A stretch of 64,000 nucleotides of DNA from Bifidobacterium castoris (GCF_003952025.1 NZ_QXGI01000001.1:434001-498000); one strand, 5' to 3'. Positions 9,964-20,489 are shown, numbered from the stretch's first letter. Made by a program: numbers and translations. The notes: generated from the sequence alone by a model not told the origin.

Positions 9964-10299
9964 CTATTCGTCGAGCGGCTCGCCGGTGAGCACGTGCGCA
10001 TGCACGTGGAAGACCGTCTGCCCGGCACTTGCGCCCGTGTTGAAGACGAGGCGGTACGAGCCGTCGTACTCCTGGTCGGCGACGCGCTGCGCGACCTCGA
10101 CGATGTGCGCGAGCAACTGCGCGTCGGCGCGGGCGAGCTCGTCGACGTCGCGGTAGTGCTCGCGCGGCACGACGAGCGCGTGCACCTTCGCCTTGGGGTT
10201 GATGTCACGGAACGCGTAGACGCTCGCGTCTTCGTACACCTTCTCGCTGGGGATGTCGCAGTTCACGATCTTGCAGAACAGGCAGTCGGGCTCGCTCAT
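9964..10299 (-). CDS. HIT family nucleotide-binding protein
   Basis: This 111-residue histidine-triad hydrolase is of the HinT type. CLFCKIVNCDIPS at the N-terminus has the zinc-like Cys pair often seen in bacterial HIT proteins, and HVHAHVL near residue 99 is the HxHxHxx triad. Such enzymes cleave AMP-lysine-like phosphoramidates. The ATG at 10299 follows AGAGGAAGAC; an upstream in-frame start would add 11 unconserved residues. It lies between rsmE and phoH. Confidence 0.92.
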   Translation of the reverse strand: MSEPDCLFCKIVNCDIPSEKVYEDASVYAFRDINPKAKVHALVVPREHYRDVDELARADAQLLAHIVEVAQRVADQEYDGSYRLVFNTGASAGQTVFHVHAHVLTGEPLDE

Positions 10300-10432
10300 C
10301 GTCTTCCTCTCGTCGTTACCGGATGCGCGCACGGCCTTGGCGGCCGGCGCCTCCCATCGTATTGCCGCGCCGGGATAAACGGCCCTGGCCGGCGTTCCCG
10401 CCCCTGCATGGCCGCAGGCGCGGACGCGGCCG

Positions 10433-11239
10433 TCAGCTGAAGCGCCCCAGCTCGCGCGACAGCAGGCTGAGCGCGACCGGCCCGGCCGTGGAGGCGCGCA
10501 GGATGTTCCCGCCGAGCACGCAGACCTCGGCGCCCGCGTCCTTAAGCGACGCGACCTCGGCGTCGGAGATGCCGCCCTCGGGACCCACGACCACGTGGAT
10601 GGTGCGCGGCTCGCCGTCGCCGAGGCAGCGTTCGAGCACGCCGCGCACGCGCCCTTCCACCTCGTCCCAGCTGAGCGTGGCGTCCTGGTGGAGCACGACG
10701 ACGAGATCCCCCCGCACGCATGCGCGCCGGCAGAGCGCGACGAGCTGCCTGTCGCTCAGGCAGTCGTGCAGTTCGGGCGTCGCGGCGCGGCGCGACTGCT
10801 CGGTGGCGGCCGCGAGCGTGGCGCGCCATCGGCGGTCGGTGCGCCCGTCCTTCCATCGCGCGATCGCGCGCTCCGACTGCCACGGATAGACGTCGTCGAC
10901 GCCAATCTGCGTGGCCGTGTCGATCGCCTGCTCGTCGTGCCCGTTCTTGGCGAGGGCCTGGATGAGCGCGAGCCGGACGAGCGGCGGCTCCTCTTTGATG
11001 AACGACTCGACGCACACGTCGCCGTTACGCTCGTCGACGACGGTCGCGTTGATGCGCAGCCCACGCCCGTCGGATATCTGCAGCTCGTCGCCCACGGTCA
11101 GGCGCATCGACCCGAACGCATGCCTGCGCACGCCCTCGGGCAGCGTCATGATCCAGCCGGTGCGACCCGACGCGATCTGCTCGGACGCCATCGGGGCGTC
11201 GTCATGGCCGGAATCTACGAGAAACAAAGGGATTGTCAT
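10433..11239 (-). CDS. rsmE: 16S rRNA (uracil-1498-N3)-methyltransferase
   Basis: RsmE methylates U1498 of 16S rRNA. The 268-residue protein has an N-terminal PUA-like part (HAFGSMRLTVGDELQISDGRG) and a SPOUT knot at the C-terminus with IHVVVGPEGGISDAEV and LGGNILRASTAGPVALSLL, which bind S-adenosylmethionine. The ATG at 11239 begins MTIPLFLVDSG and has an AACCATGAC context without a strong Shine-Dalgarno site. The tRNA-Leu gene lies just upstream, reading the opposite way. Confidence 0.92.
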   Translation of the reverse strand: MTIPLFLVDSGHDDAPMASEQIASGRTGWIMTLPEGVRRHAFGSMRLTVGDELQISDGRGLRINATVVDERNGDVCVESFIKEEPPLVRLALIQALAKNGHDEQAIDTATQIGVDDVYPWQSERAIARWKDGRTDRRWRATLAAATEQSRRAATPELHDCLSDRQLVALCRRACVRGDLVVVLHQDATLSWDEVEGRVRGVLERCLGDGEPRTIHVVVGPEGGISDAEVASLKDAGAEVCVLGGNILRASTAGPVALSLLSRELGRFS

Positions 11240-11278
11240 GGTTCCTAGGCTACCCGACACGGGCGCGACACGCCGAAG

Positions 11279-11307
11279 TTGCGCACGTCGCGCAGCTGCC
11301 CTATAGT
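11279..11307 (+). promoter_or_regulatory. sigma-70-type promoter of tRNA-Leu
   Basis: TTGCGC (11279-11284) is followed by a 17-base spacer and TATAGT (11302-11307). The -10 lies about 53 bases before the tRNA, leaving a 5' leader to be trimmed. Confidence 0.6.
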
Positions 11308-11359
11308 ATTCAACTGTTGCCGCTGAGAACACAGCACAGTGATCAGCACAGCGACCCGG

Positions 11360-11446
11360 GTCCGGGTGGCGGAATGGTAGACGCGCTAGCTTGAGGTGCT
11401 AGTGCCTATTTATACAGGCGTGCGGGTTCAAGTCCCGCTCCGGACA
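11360..11446 (+). tRNA. tRNA-Leu (anticodon GAG)
   Basis: This is an 87-base class II tRNA. Acceptor GTCCGGG pairs with TCCGGAC (one G-T pair) and the discriminator base is A. The anticodon stem CTAGC/GCTAG encloses the loop TTGAGGT, giving GAG, which reads CTC and CTT leucine codons. The long variable arm (TGCCTATTTATACAGGCG) is typical of leucine tRNAs, and the T arm is GCGGG-TTCAAGT-CCCGC. CCA is not encoded. Confidence 0.95.
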
Positions 11447-11451
11447 CGACC

Positions 11452-11494
11452 AAGACCGGTGGTTCTCGTCGAGAATCGCCGGTCTTTTCGTTTT
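11452..11494 (+). terminator. rho-independent terminator of tRNA-Leu
   Basis: AAGACCGG (11452-11459) pairs with CCGGTCTT (11479-11486), with an inner TTCTCG/CGAGAA stem, followed by TTCGTTTT. It closes the single-tRNA transcript. Confidence 0.85.
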
Positions 11495-11555
11495 CATCCA
11501 TCCATCTTCGGCCCCGCTCCCCCGCGGACGCGACGGCCATCCGGGAGGTCCAGAG

Positions 11556-12431
11556 GTGCGGTTCATCCATCTTGAGTCGGTCGACGATCCACGCGTCGAG
11601 GCGTACACGAATCTGACGGAGTTGCAGCTGCGCAACCGTCTCGAACCGCAGAAGGGCGTCTTCATCGCCGAATCCCCGAAGGTCATCACGCGGGCCCTCG
11701 CCGCCGGACGCGAGCCGATTTCGCTGCTCGTCGAGGAGCCGTGGATCGACGGCATGGCGGACACCTTCGCGTCAATCGACGCGCGGTGGGGGGACGACGT
11801 CCCCGTCTACGTCGCCTCCCCCGAGCAGCTCAAACGCCTCACCGGCTACCGGCTGCACCGCGGCGCAATCGCGGCGATGCGCCGTTGGCCGCTGCCGTCG
11901 GTCGAGCAGGTGTGCGCGGGCGCGACGCGCGTCGCCGTCCTCGAGAACATCGTCGACCACACGAACGTCGGCGCGATCATGCGTTCGGCCGCGGCGCTCG
12001 ACGTCGACGCCGTCCTCGTGACGCCGTCGTGCGCCGACCCGCTGTACCGGCGCGCCGTGAGGGTCTCGATGGGCACCGTCTTCCAGGTGCCGTGGACGCG
12101 CATCGGCGGCGACGACGTCCGCTACTGGCCGTGGAAGGGGCTCGAGGAACTCCACGGGCTGGGGTTCACGACGGCGGCGATGGCGCTCGCCGATGATTCA
12201 ATCTCGCTCGACGACCTCGTGGGCCGTCTTGGGCCCGACGTCCCCGACGACGCGCGCATCGACCGTCTTGCGCTGATATTCGGCACCGAGGGCGACGGCC
12301 TGTCGCGTCATACGATCGCCAACGCCGACCTCACCGTGAAGATCCCGATGGGCCACGACGTCGATTCGCTCAACGTGGCCGCCTCGAGCGCCGTCGCCTT
12401 CTACGCGACGCGCGATGCGCGCCGTCGTTGA
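11556..12431 (+). CDS. TrmH/SpoU family RNA 2'-O-methyltransferase
   Basis: This is a 291-residue SPOUT methyltransferase. The N-terminal part (NRLEPQKGVFIAESPKVITRAL) is the substrate-binding L30e-like domain, and the C-terminal knot has the SpoU motifs ENIVDHTNVGAIMRSAAAL, IFGTEGDGLS and IPMGHDVDSLNVAASSAVAFY. It probably methylates a ribose in rRNA or tRNA; the target cannot be fixed by motifs alone. The start is GTG at 11556 behind GGGAGG. It follows the tRNA-Leu terminator, so it needs its own promoter, which I did not find. Confidence 0.88.
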   Translation: MRFIHLESVDDPRVEAYTNLTELQLRNRLEPQKGVFIAESPKVITRALAAGREPISLLVEEPWIDGMADTFASIDARWGDDVPVYVASPEQLKRLTGYRLHRGAIAAMRRWPLPSVEQVCAGATRVAVLENIVDHTNVGAIMRSAAALDVDAVLVTPSCADPLYRRAVRVSMGTVFQVPWTRIGGDDVRYWPWKGLEELHGLGFTTAAMALADDSISLDDLVGRLGPDVPDDARIDRLALIFGTEGDGLSRHTIANADLTVKIPMGHDVDSLNVAASSAVAFYATRDARRR

Positions 12432-12474
12432 GGCGCGCATCGCGCGTGGGTCGGGATGGGGCGCGGGGCCCGCG

Positions 12475-13050
12475 TCAGTACCGCGGCATCGCGTCGAGGT
12501 TGAAGCCGAGCGCGGCGAGCTGCTCGCGGCCCTCGGGCGTGATCTTGTCGACGCTCCAGCGCGGCGTCCACGTCCAGTCGATGCGGAACTCCTCGACGAG
12601 GCCGGCGAGCGTGCTCGCGCATTCGTCCTCTATGAGGTCGGTCAGCGGGCATGCCGGCGTCGTCAGCGTCATCGTGATGATCGCGCGGCCGAGCTCGTCG
12701 ATCTCGATGCCGTAGACGAGGCCGAGGTCGATGACGTCGATGCCGAGCTCCGGGTCGATGACCTGATGGAGCGCCTCCATGACGTCCTGCGCCGTCGCAC
12801 GGCCGATCTCGTCGACGCCCTTGAGCGTGATGCCGCCGTCGTCCCGGCAGCCGCAACCGTCGCCGCCATGGCCTGCGCAGCAGCCGCCGTGCCCTTCGGC
12901 CGTCTCATGCGTCGCCTCGGCGTCCCGGTTCACGTCCTTCGCCAGCGACGGGTTCGCGATGATCGCCTGCGCCTTCGCCTCGTCGCCGACGACGCCGCTG
13001 ACCGCGTCGAGAATCGTCGCCTGCGGTCCGGGCACCAGATTGTCGCTCAT
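12475..13050 (-). CDS. sufT: DUF59/MIP18 Fe-S assembly protein with Cys/His-rich N-terminus (SufT-like)
   Basis: This 191-residue protein is the last gene of the suf operon. Residues 78-175 are a DUF59 domain (DVMEALHQVIDPELGIDVIDLGLVYG, written here with its conserved TPACPLTD cysteine motif), a family that helps load Fe-S clusters onto target proteins. Before it lies a roughly 70-residue extension with H48, H54, C57, C58, H61, C66 and C68 in a 21-residue stretch, which looks able to bind metal. The ATG at 13050 follows AGGAAGG. The gap to sufU is 76 bases and holds a hairpin. Confidence 0.85.
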   Translation of the reverse strand: MSDNLVPGPQATILDAVSGVVGDEAKAQAIIANPSLAKDVNRDAEATHETAEGHGGCCAGHGGDGCGCRDDGGITLKGVDEIGRATAQDVMEALHQVIDPELGIDVIDLGLVYGIEIDELGRAIITMTLTTPACPLTDLIEDECASTLAGLVEEFRIDWTWTPRWSVDKITPEGREQLAALGFNLDAMPRY

Positions 13051-13101
13051 CTTCTTGTCCTTCCTGAAAAACAGTTGCAAAGTCCTCCATGGCGTCCGCC
13101 T

Positions 13102-13122
13102 GGGGCCCGTGGGAGGGGCCCC
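13102..13122 (-). terminator. short GC hairpin between sufU and sufT
   Basis: GGGGCCC (13102-13108) pairs with GGGCCCC (13116-13122) around a 7-base loop. There is no T tract. It may reduce read-through into sufT or stabilise the upstream mRNA end; a full terminator role is uncertain. Confidence 0.35.
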
Positions 13123-13126
13123 GCGC

Positions 13127-13672
13127 TCAGGACGCCCTGCGCTGCGCCGCGAGCGCCTTGGCCACCGAGTCCTTGAGGCCCTCCCAGCCGAGCAGCGCGC
13201 ATTTGATGCGCATCGGGTACTTCGAGACGCCCTGGAACACGGTCGCGTCGCCGAGCGCGTCCATCGCCGCCTCGTCGTCGAGCCCCGCGCCGCGCGAGGA
13301 CATCAGCGCATGGAAGCCGTCGAACAGGTGCATCGCCTCGTCTACGGTACGCCCGCGCACGAGGTCGACCATGATCGACAGGCTCGCCTGCGAGATCGAG
13401 CATCCCTGCCCGTCCCAGACGATGTCCTCGATGCGGTGCGGCTCGTCGCGGCCCACCTCCACATGGACGGTGACCTCGTCGCCGCAGGTCGGGTTGAACT
13501 GGTGCGAACGCGCCGTCGAGCACGCCTCGTGCCTCGCCGCGACCGTCGCCTCGCCGTCGGTCGCTCCGGCGTCGCCGGCCGGCAGCACGCCCTTGCCGTG
13601 CGGGTGGCGGGATGCGTCGAGGATGACCTCCTGATACATCTGTTCGAGTTCGTCAGTGCCGTTGTCGGCCAT
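13127..13672 (-). CDS. sufU: Fe-S assembly / sulfur-transfer protein SufU
   Basis: This 181-residue SufU is the zinc-bound sulfur acceptor that takes persulfide sulfur from SufS in Gram-positive SUF systems. The conserved ligands are visible: NPTCGDEV (Cys and Asp), WDGQGCSIS (Cys) and IKCALLGWEGL (Cys). It has an insertion of about 15 residues near residue 30 (HGKGVLPAGDAGATDGEATV) relative to compact relatives. The ATG at 13672 follows GGAAGGCACG. It sits 87 bases after sufS in the same operon. Confidence 0.93.
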   Translation of the reverse strand: MADNGTDELEQMYQEVILDASRHPHGKGVLPAGDAGATDGEATVAARHEACSTARSHQFNPTCGDEVTVHVEVGRDEPHRIEDIVWDGQGCSISQASLSIMVDLVRGRTVDEAMHLFDGFHALMSSRGAGLDDEAAMDALGDATVFQGVSKYPMRIKCALLGWEGLKDSVAKALAAQRRAS

Positions 13673-13759
13673 CGTGCCTTCCTTTCCGCGCGATCCGTCG
13701 TCCCTATCGGGCCAACAGCTCATGCGCCGCATTATTCCCTTCCGGCCGCCTCCCCGCGC

Positions 13760-15031
13760 TCAGCGCAGGAAGAACGGCCGCACGCCCTTGACCGCCTCGA
13801 TGAGCGCGCGCGCCTCGTCGGGGGTGTTGTAGACGCCGGCCGACGCGCGGTTCGACGCGAAGACGCCGAAATGCCGGTGGATCGGCTGCGCGCAGTGGTG
13901 CCCGACGCGGATCGCGATGCCCGCCGCATCGAGGTACTGCCCGACATCGTGCGGGTGCACGCCGTCGACCTCGAAGGCGACGGTGCCGATGCGGCCCTCG
14001 GCCGTCCGCGGCCCGAGGATGCGCACACCGTCGACCTGCCCGAGCCCGAGCAGCTCGTCGGTGATCTCCCGTTCGTGCGCGGCGATGCGCTCCATGCCGA
14101 CGCCCATCATCCAATCGGCGGCTGCGCCGGCGGCGACGACCTGGGCGACCGGCTGCGTGCCCGCCTCGAATCGCGCCGGCGGATCCATGTACAGCGCCGG
14201 CCTGTCCATATAGGCGAGCTCGACCATCGAGCCGCCGAAGCGCGCAGGAGGCAGCGCCTCGAGCAGCTCCCTCCTGCCGTACAGGAAGCCGATGCCGGTC
14301 GGCCCGTACATCTTGTGCGCGCTGAACGCGGCGAAGTCGACGTCGAGCGCGTGGAAGTCGACCGGGATGTGCGGCACCGACTGGCAGGCGTCGAGGACGA
14401 CGAGCGCGCCGACCTCGTGCGCGCGGTGCACGATCGGCGCGACGTCGGTGATCGCGCCGGTGACGTTGCCGATGTGCGTGACCGCGACGATGCGCGTGCG
14501 CTCGCCGATCGTCTCGGGCGCGAGATCGGCCATGACGCGGCCGTCCTCGTCGACCTCGAGCCATTTGAACGTCGCGCCGGTGCGCGCGGCGAGCTCCTGG
14601 AACGGCAGCAGCACCGAATGGTGCTCGGCGCGCGAGACGACGATCTCGTCGCCCGGCTTCAGCGCGAACCGCTCGGCACCGGGGCCTCCGCGGCCGAGCG
14701 ACGCGTTGCCGATCGCCGTGGCGAGCAGGTTGAGCGCGTCGGTCGCGCCCATCGTCACGACGAGCTCCTCGCCGCCCTCCTGGCTCGAGGCGCCGACGAG
14801 CCGGGCGACCTTGGCGCGCGCCTGCTCGAAGGCGACGGTCGAGCGCGCCGCGAGCGTGTGCGCGCCGCGGTGCACGCCGGCGTTGATCGTCTCGTAGAAC
14901 CCGGATTCCGCGTCGATGACGCATTGCGGCTTCTGCGCGGTCGCGCCGCTGTCGAGATAGACGAGCGGATGGCCGTTGATCCGCTGGGTGAGGATCGGGA
15001 ATTGCGAGCGTATCGTCTCGATGTCCGTCAT
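13760..15031 (-). CDS. sufS: cysteine desulfurase SufS
   Basis: This 423-residue PLP enzyme removes sulfur from L-cysteine for Fe-S cluster assembly. The PLP lysine is in FSAHKMYGPTG (about residue 239) and the persulfide cysteine is in RVGHHCAQP (about residue 376). The N-terminal YLDSGATAQKP is the class V aminotransferase signature of group II desulfurases. The ATG at 15031 lies 16 bases after the sufC stop, and GGGGAGTGGAGACCGG upstream provides a ribosome site. Confidence 0.96.
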   Translation of the reverse strand: MTDIETIRSQFPILTQRINGHPLVYLDSGATAQKPQCVIDAESGFYETINAGVHRGAHTLAARSTVAFEQARAKVARLVGASSQEGGEELVVTMGATDALNLLATAIGNASLGRGGPGAERFALKPGDEIVVSRAEHHSVLLPFQELAARTGATFKWLEVDEDGRVMADLAPETIGERTRIVAVTHIGNVTGAITDVAPIVHRAHEVGALVVLDACQSVPHIPVDFHALDVDFAAFSAHKMYGPTGIGFLYGRRELLEALPPARFGGSMVELAYMDRPALYMDPPARFEAGTQPVAQVVAAGAAADWMMGVGMERIAAHEREITDELLGLGQVDGVRILGPRTAEGRIGTVAFEVDGVHPHDVGQYLDAAGIAIRVGHHCAQPIHRHFGVFASNRASAGVYNTPDEARALIEAVKGVRPFFLR

Positions 15032-15047
15032 CCGGTCTCCACTCCCC

Positions 15048-15826
<779 letters not shown>

Positions 15827-15827
<1 letters not shown>

Positions 15828-17053
15828 TACTTCTCCTCCAATGCGTGTTGCATGTCTTCGTCTTCGCCGCGCGCCAGACGGCGGTCGATCGCGTCCATCA
15901 GGTGGGCCGCGAGTTCGTCGATGCCGATCTCCTCGACGAGCTCGCCGAAGAAGCCGCGCACGACGAGCTTGCGCGCCTGGCGTTCCGGGATGCCGCGCGA
16001 GCGCAGATAGAATAGCTCCTCGTCGTCGAAGCGTCCGACCGAGCTGGCGTGGCCCGCGCCGATGATGTTGCCGTTCTCGATCTCGAGGTTCGGCTCCGAA
16101 TCGGCGACCGCGCCCGGCGTGAGCACGAGGTTGCGGTTGAGCTCGTAGGAGTCGGTGCCCGGCGCCGTCGGCTCGATGAGCGCGTTGCCGACCCATGTCG
16201 AATGCGCGCCCTCGCCGCTGAGCGCGCCCTTGTAGACGACGCGCGAACGGCATTCGGGGTGGTTGTGCACGACCATCGTGCGGTGCTCGATGTGCTCGCC
16301 GGGGTCGGCGAAGTAGATGCCGAGCATGTTGAGGTCGCCGTGCTCGCCGCCGAAGTCCTGGTCCATGCGGATGCGCACGAAGGCGCCCCCGAGCGTGACG
16401 ACCGAGTGGCGCAGCGACGATTCGGCCCCCAGATGGATGCGGTGGTTCGCCACGTGCTTCGAGTCGGAGCCCCATTCCTGGATGAAGGTCGTGCCGATGT
16501 GCGCGTCGCGCCCGGTGACGATCTCGACGCCCTCGGCCAGCCGCGCGTCGCCGTCGTGCTCGACGACGACGTCGCCGTGCACCTGATCGCGCGCGACGAT
16601 GACGAGGTGCAGCGCGTCGGGGTCGAGGCCGCCGCCGTGGACCCGCACGAGCACCGGCCGCGCCGGTTCGCGTTTGAGCTCGACGACCCATGCGCCCTTC
16701 GCGCTGTTCCATTCGACGGCGGCGACGCGGTCGGACGGCTTGCCGACGGTGCCGCACGGCGCCTCGCCGAGCGAGACCTCGCGCACGTCCACGTCGTCGT
16801 CGTCGATCGGCGAGCCGTCGATATAGCCCACCGAGATGCGCGTGGCGCCGCTCGGCTCGAAGGGCTCGAAGAACTCGGGGATACGCTCGACAGGCGTGAA
16901 GCGCCAGTCGTCCTGCCTGCGCGTCGGCGTTGCGAAGTCGGCCACGTCGAAGGAGCGCGGGCTCGTGTCGGCGCTCGACGGCATCGCCGCCGGCACCGCG
17001 TACGGATCGTCGGGATCCGCGACCGGGATGTTGATTTCCGCGTTGTCCACCAT
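15827..17053 (-). CDS. sufD: Fe-S assembly scaffold protein SufD
   Basis: This 408-residue SufD-family protein has a parallel beta-helix core and the C-terminal SufBD signature (ENGNIIGAGHASSVGRFDDE, then LFYLRSRGIPERQARKLVVRGFF). It pairs with SufB and binds SufC. The ATG at 17053 is 3 bases after the sufB stop. The stop overlaps the sufC start by one base. Confidence 0.95.
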
Positions 17054-17056
17054 CGG

Positions 17057-18553
17057 TCAGCCCACCGATCCTTCCATCTGCAGTTCGACGAGCCTGTTGA
17101 GCTCGAGCGCGTATTCCATCGGCAGCTCGCGGCTGATCGGCTCGACGAAGCCGCGCACGATCATCGCCATCGCCTCCTTCTCCTCGATGCCGCGGCTCAT
17201 CAGGTAGAAGAGCTGGTCCTCGGAGACCTTCGAGACGGTCGCCTCGTGCGCCATCGAGACGTCGTCCTCGCGCACGTCGACGTGGGGGTAGGTGTCGGAG
17301 CGCGAGAAGTCGTCGACGAGCAGCGCGTCGCACACGACGTTCGAGCTGGCGCCCTCGGCGCCGTCGACAATCTTGACGAGGCCGCGGTAGGCGGAGCGCC
17401 CGCCGCCGCGCGAGATCGACTTCGCGACGATCGTCGAGCTCGTGTGCGGCGCCAGATGGATCATCTTCGCGCCGGTGTCCTGGTACTGGCCGGCGCCGGC
17501 GAAGCCGAGAGACATCGTCGAGGCGTTCGCGTACGGCTCGGCGAGGATGCACGCCGGGTACTTCATCGTCGCCTTCGAGCCGATGTTGCCGTCGACCCAT
17601 TCCATCGTCGCGCCCTCGCGCACGTAGGCGCGCTGCGTGACGAGGTTGTAGACGTTGTTCGACCAGTTCTGCACCGTCGTGTAGCGCACGCGCGCGTTCT
17701 TCTCGACGATGATCTCGACGATGGCCGCATGCAGCGAGTCGGTCGAGTAGATCGGCGCCGTGCAGCCCTCCACGTAATGCACGTAGGAGCCTTCGTCGGC
17801 GATGATGAGCGTGCGTTCGAACTGGCCCATGTTCGGCGTGTTGATGCGGAAGTAGGCCTGCAGCGGGATGTCGACGTGCACGCCCTTGGGCACGTATACG
17901 AACGAGCCGCCGGACCATGCGGCCGTGTTGAGCGCGCCGAACTTGTTGTCCTCTGGCGGCACGACGGTGCCGAAGTACTTGCGCACGAGGTCGGGGTACT
18001 CGCGCACGGCCGTGTCGGTGTCCACGAAGATGACGCCCTGCTTGGCCAGGTCCTCCTGGATCGAGTTGTAGATGACCTCGGACTCGTACTGCGCGGCGAC
18101 GCCGGAGACGAGACGGCTCTTCTCGGCCTCGGGGATGCCGAGGCGGTCGTAGGTCTCGCGGATGTCGTCGGGCAGGTCCTCCCAGCGCGCCGCCTGCTTG
18201 CCGACGGGCTTGACGTAGTACTTGAAGTCCTCGGCGTGGAAGCCGGACAGGTCGACGCCCCACTTGGGCATCGGCTGCTCGACGAAGGCCTTGTAGCCAC
18301 GCAGGCGCATGTCGAGCATCCACGCGGGCTCGTGCTTGTCCGCCGAGATCTCGCGCACGACCTGCTCGTCGATGCCCTTCCTGGCCGCCTCGCCGGCCGC
18401 GTCGGAATCGTGCCAGCCGTACGAGTACTCGCCGAACTGACCGATGATCTCGTCATCCTGTCTTATCTTGTCCTCGTTGACGCGGCCGCGATCAGCCAGA
18501 TACTGATTCATCTCCACGTCGGACGCTGCGTTGGGCATCTGATCGTCTGCCAC
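17057..18553 (-). CDS. sufB: Fe-S assembly scaffold protein SufB
   Basis: SufB is the main cluster scaffold. As called it is 498 residues, with the hallmark opening [27 protein letters not shown], the [18 protein letters not shown] cysteine region and the C-terminal [23 protein letters not shown] prefer the GTG at 18553 because GAGAGG lies at the right distance; the ATG at 18589 has no ribosome site and adds 12 residues rich in Asn and Arg. First gene of the sufBDCSUT operon. No SufR-type repressor gene is next to it. Confidence 0.94.
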   Translation of the reverse strand: MADDQMPNAASDVEMNQYLADRGRVNEDKIRQDDEIIGQFGEYSYGWHDSDAAGEAARKGIDEQVVREISADKHEPAWMLDMRLRGYKAFVEQPMPKWGVDLSGFHAEDFKYYVKPVGKQAARWEDLPDDIRETYDRLGIPEAEKSRLVSGVAAQYESEVIYNSIQEDLAKQGVIFVDTDTAVREYPDLVRKYFGTVVPPEDNKFGALNTAAWSGGSFVYVPKGVHVDIPLQAYFRINTPNMGQFERTLIIADEGSYVHYVEGCTAPIYSTDSLHAAIVEIIVEKNARVRYTTVQNWSNNVYNLVTQRAYVREGATMEWVDGNIGSKATMKYPACILAEPYANASTMSLGFAGAGQYQDTGAKMIHLAPHTSSTIVAKSISRGGGRSAYRGLVKIVDGAEGASSNVVCDALLVDDFSRSDTYPHVDVREDDVSMAHEATVSKVSEDQLFYLMSRGIEEKEAMAMIVRGFVEPISRELPMEYALELNRLVELQMEGSVG

Positions 18554-18666
18554 AGGTCGCCGCCTCTCGTTTTCTTGGTTGTTCCGCATTACATGGTAAC
18601 GGACGGCGTATGAACACGCCAGAACGTTTCACGGCCCGCCCGCCCCGCTCCGGTGCCGGGAACGGC

Positions 18667-18700
18667 CGCAGGCCGGGAACCGTGCGGTTCCCGGCCTGCG
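18667..18700 (-). terminator. terminator of the L,D-transpeptidase gene
   Basis: A 16-base perfect inverted repeat (18667-18682 with 18685-18700) with only 2 bases between the arms follows the L,D-transpeptidase gene and precedes the sufB promoter region. No T tract follows. Confidence 0.65.
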
Positions 18701-18729
18701 ATGTGCGTTGGGTCACACGGCTCCGCGAC

Positions 18730-20343
18730 TCACTGCTGCACGTGCACGGTGACCCCGTGGTCGGGACCCTGCACGGCGAAGTCGTAGAACCATTCGGCCG
18801 CGTCCCATCCGATGCCCACGCACCCGTGCGAGGTGTTCTTGCCCATCGCGGCGATCTGCGCGTCGGTGTACGGCGTGTCGGTGGCGATGCGGTGGATCGC
18901 GCATCCGGTCTTCGAGAAGTAGTTGACGAAGCCGACGTCGGGCGCGTCCCAGGTCTCCTTCGTACCGTCGGAGAGCGTGAGCGTGCCGCTCATATGCTGC
19001 GACGGGTACTTGAGCCAGATCTCGAAGTCGCCCAGCGGCGTGCACAGGTCGCCGCTCGGCTGGCACGCGCCGGTGGCGTAGTCGTTGCCCTGACCCGCGG
19101 ACATGTTGAAGGCCTTGACCTGCTTGCCGTTCTCGTAGGCGTAGACCTTGTGGTCGCTCAGGTCGACGACGACGTGGCGCTTCGTCTTCTTCACGGCCAT
19201 CGGATCGACCTCGCCGTCCACCTGCACGTCGCCTTCGCCGCCGGCGAAGGCCTCGGCGGCCTGCTCGCCGACCTTCGCGTCGGCGCCGTCCTTGATCCGG
19301 ACGCCGTCGTGGCCCTCCTTGAGGACGACGACTTCCTCGTCGTTGTTGTTGACGATGACCTCGCGGTCCTCCTTCGTCGTCGCGTAGTGCGGCTTGATGT
19401 CCTCGTCGTAGTGGCTTTGGAGCTTGGAGGAGTCGAAGACGACGACGCCGGAGCGCGTCTCGCCGTCCTTGAGCGTCGACTCCTCGTTCGGCTCGATGCG
19501 CGAGGCGTCGAGCAGCGCCGCCGGCGAGAAGGTCGCGACCTTCTCGCCTCCGACCACGATTCCGGCCTTGGCGTCGATGAGCGCGTTAAGCGAGTCCCTG
19601 GCCTGATCGGCGGTCGCGTCGGCGACGTTCGGCTCGATCGTGTCCATCGTCAGCGCCACCGTCTTCGCGCTGCGTGAGCCGAGCGACTCGATCACGGCGA
19701 CGGCCTCGTCGGCGACGGCCTTCGAGTCGGCTCCGGAGCCGTTCGCGCCGGGCACCGTCTCGACATGCGCGCCGTCCTCGGTGACCTTGAGCGTGGCGTC
19801 GACCGGCTTCGCGCTGTTCGTGCCGAGTTTGGCGTCGAGTACGGTCGGATCGGCCTCGGGCGTGATCGTCGGCGCGACGTCGCTGTGCTCCCACGGCAGA
19901 TAGCGCATCCAGAAGGGGCCGGAGCGCTTGGCGTCGACGGCTTGCTTCGCGATCATGTCCGCGTCGACGTCGATGCCCAGATCGGCCGCGTCGATCTGCG
20001 CCTGCGCGCCCTCATAGGTGACGGGGACGCGCACGGCGGCGACCTGGTCGTCGATCATGCGCGCGATCTGCTGTTCGCTCTTGCCGGCCACCGGCTGCCC
20101 CCACAGCGTCGTGCCCGGCAACGCGCGGTCCTGGAAATAGGCGTAGGTCCCCCCGCAGGCCGCGACGGCGAGCACGGCGACGCCGAGTACGACCCACGGC
20201 CATACGCGGCGCCGGCGACGTCCCTGGGGCGCATGCTGCGCGATCGTCAGCTCGTCGACCTGCGGCGCCGGCGGCTGTCCGGAATCCGCGCGGAAGCCGT
20301 CCCCGTCCGCGCCCATGCCATGGTTTCCACTGGAAAAAGACAT
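18730..20343 (-). CDS. membrane-anchored L,D-transpeptidase (YkuD) with VanW-like/PG-binding domain
   Basis: This 537-residue protein is anchored by one helix at about residues 46-66 after a run of arginines (RRRRRVWPW). The extracellular part has peptidoglycan-binding type 4 repeats (TVLDAKLGTNSAKPVDATLKV and similar) and a C-terminal YkuD catalytic domain from about residue 400. The active site is HRIATDTPYTD followed by SHGCVGIG, with the nucleophile Cys508. Such enzymes make 3-3 cross-links in the wall or attach proteins to it. It is monocistronic between two hairpins. Confidence 0.9.
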   Translation of the reverse strand: MSFSSGNHGMGADGDGFRADSGQPPAPQVDELTIAQHAPQGRRRRRVWPWVVLGVAVLAVAACGGTYAYFQDRALPGTTLWGQPVAGKSEQQIARMIDDQVAAVRVPVTYEGAQAQIDAADLGIDVDADMIAKQAVDAKRSGPFWMRYLPWEHSDVAPTITPEADPTVLDAKLGTNSAKPVDATLKVTEDGAHVETVPGANGSGADSKAVADEAVAVIESLGSRSAKTVALTMDTIEPNVADATADQARDSLNALIDAKAGIVVGGEKVATFSPAALLDASRIEPNEESTLKDGETRSGVVVFDSSKLQSHYDEDIKPHYATTKEDREVIVNNNDEEVVVLKEGHDGVRIKDGADAKVGEQAAEAFAGGEGDVQVDGEVDPMAVKKTKRHVVVDLSDHKVYAYENGKQVKAFNMSAGQGNDYATGACQPSGDLCTPLGDFEIWLKYPSQHMSGTLTLSDGTKETWDAPDVGFVNYFSKTGCAIHRIATDTPYTDAQIAAMGKNTSHGCVGIGWDAAEWFYDFAVQGPDHGVTVHVQQ

Positions 20344-20444
20344 AGAGTTCCTTGCACGAAAATACGATGATTCGCTTTGATACTAGGCGAAGGCCGTGAA
20401 CACGGCCAGCCCCGCGAACAAATGATGACAAAACATCCACGTTT

Positions 20445-20489
20445 GACCGGCTGCTCCCGCATGTCCCCGCATACGGAGAGCAGCCGGTC
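20445..20489 (-). terminator. hairpin downstream of pyrG
   Basis: GACCGGCTGCTC (20445-20456) pairs with GAGCAGCCGGTC (20478-20489). It lies between the pyrG stop and the next gene in the same direction, so it probably ends the pyrG transcript. Confidence 0.65.
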
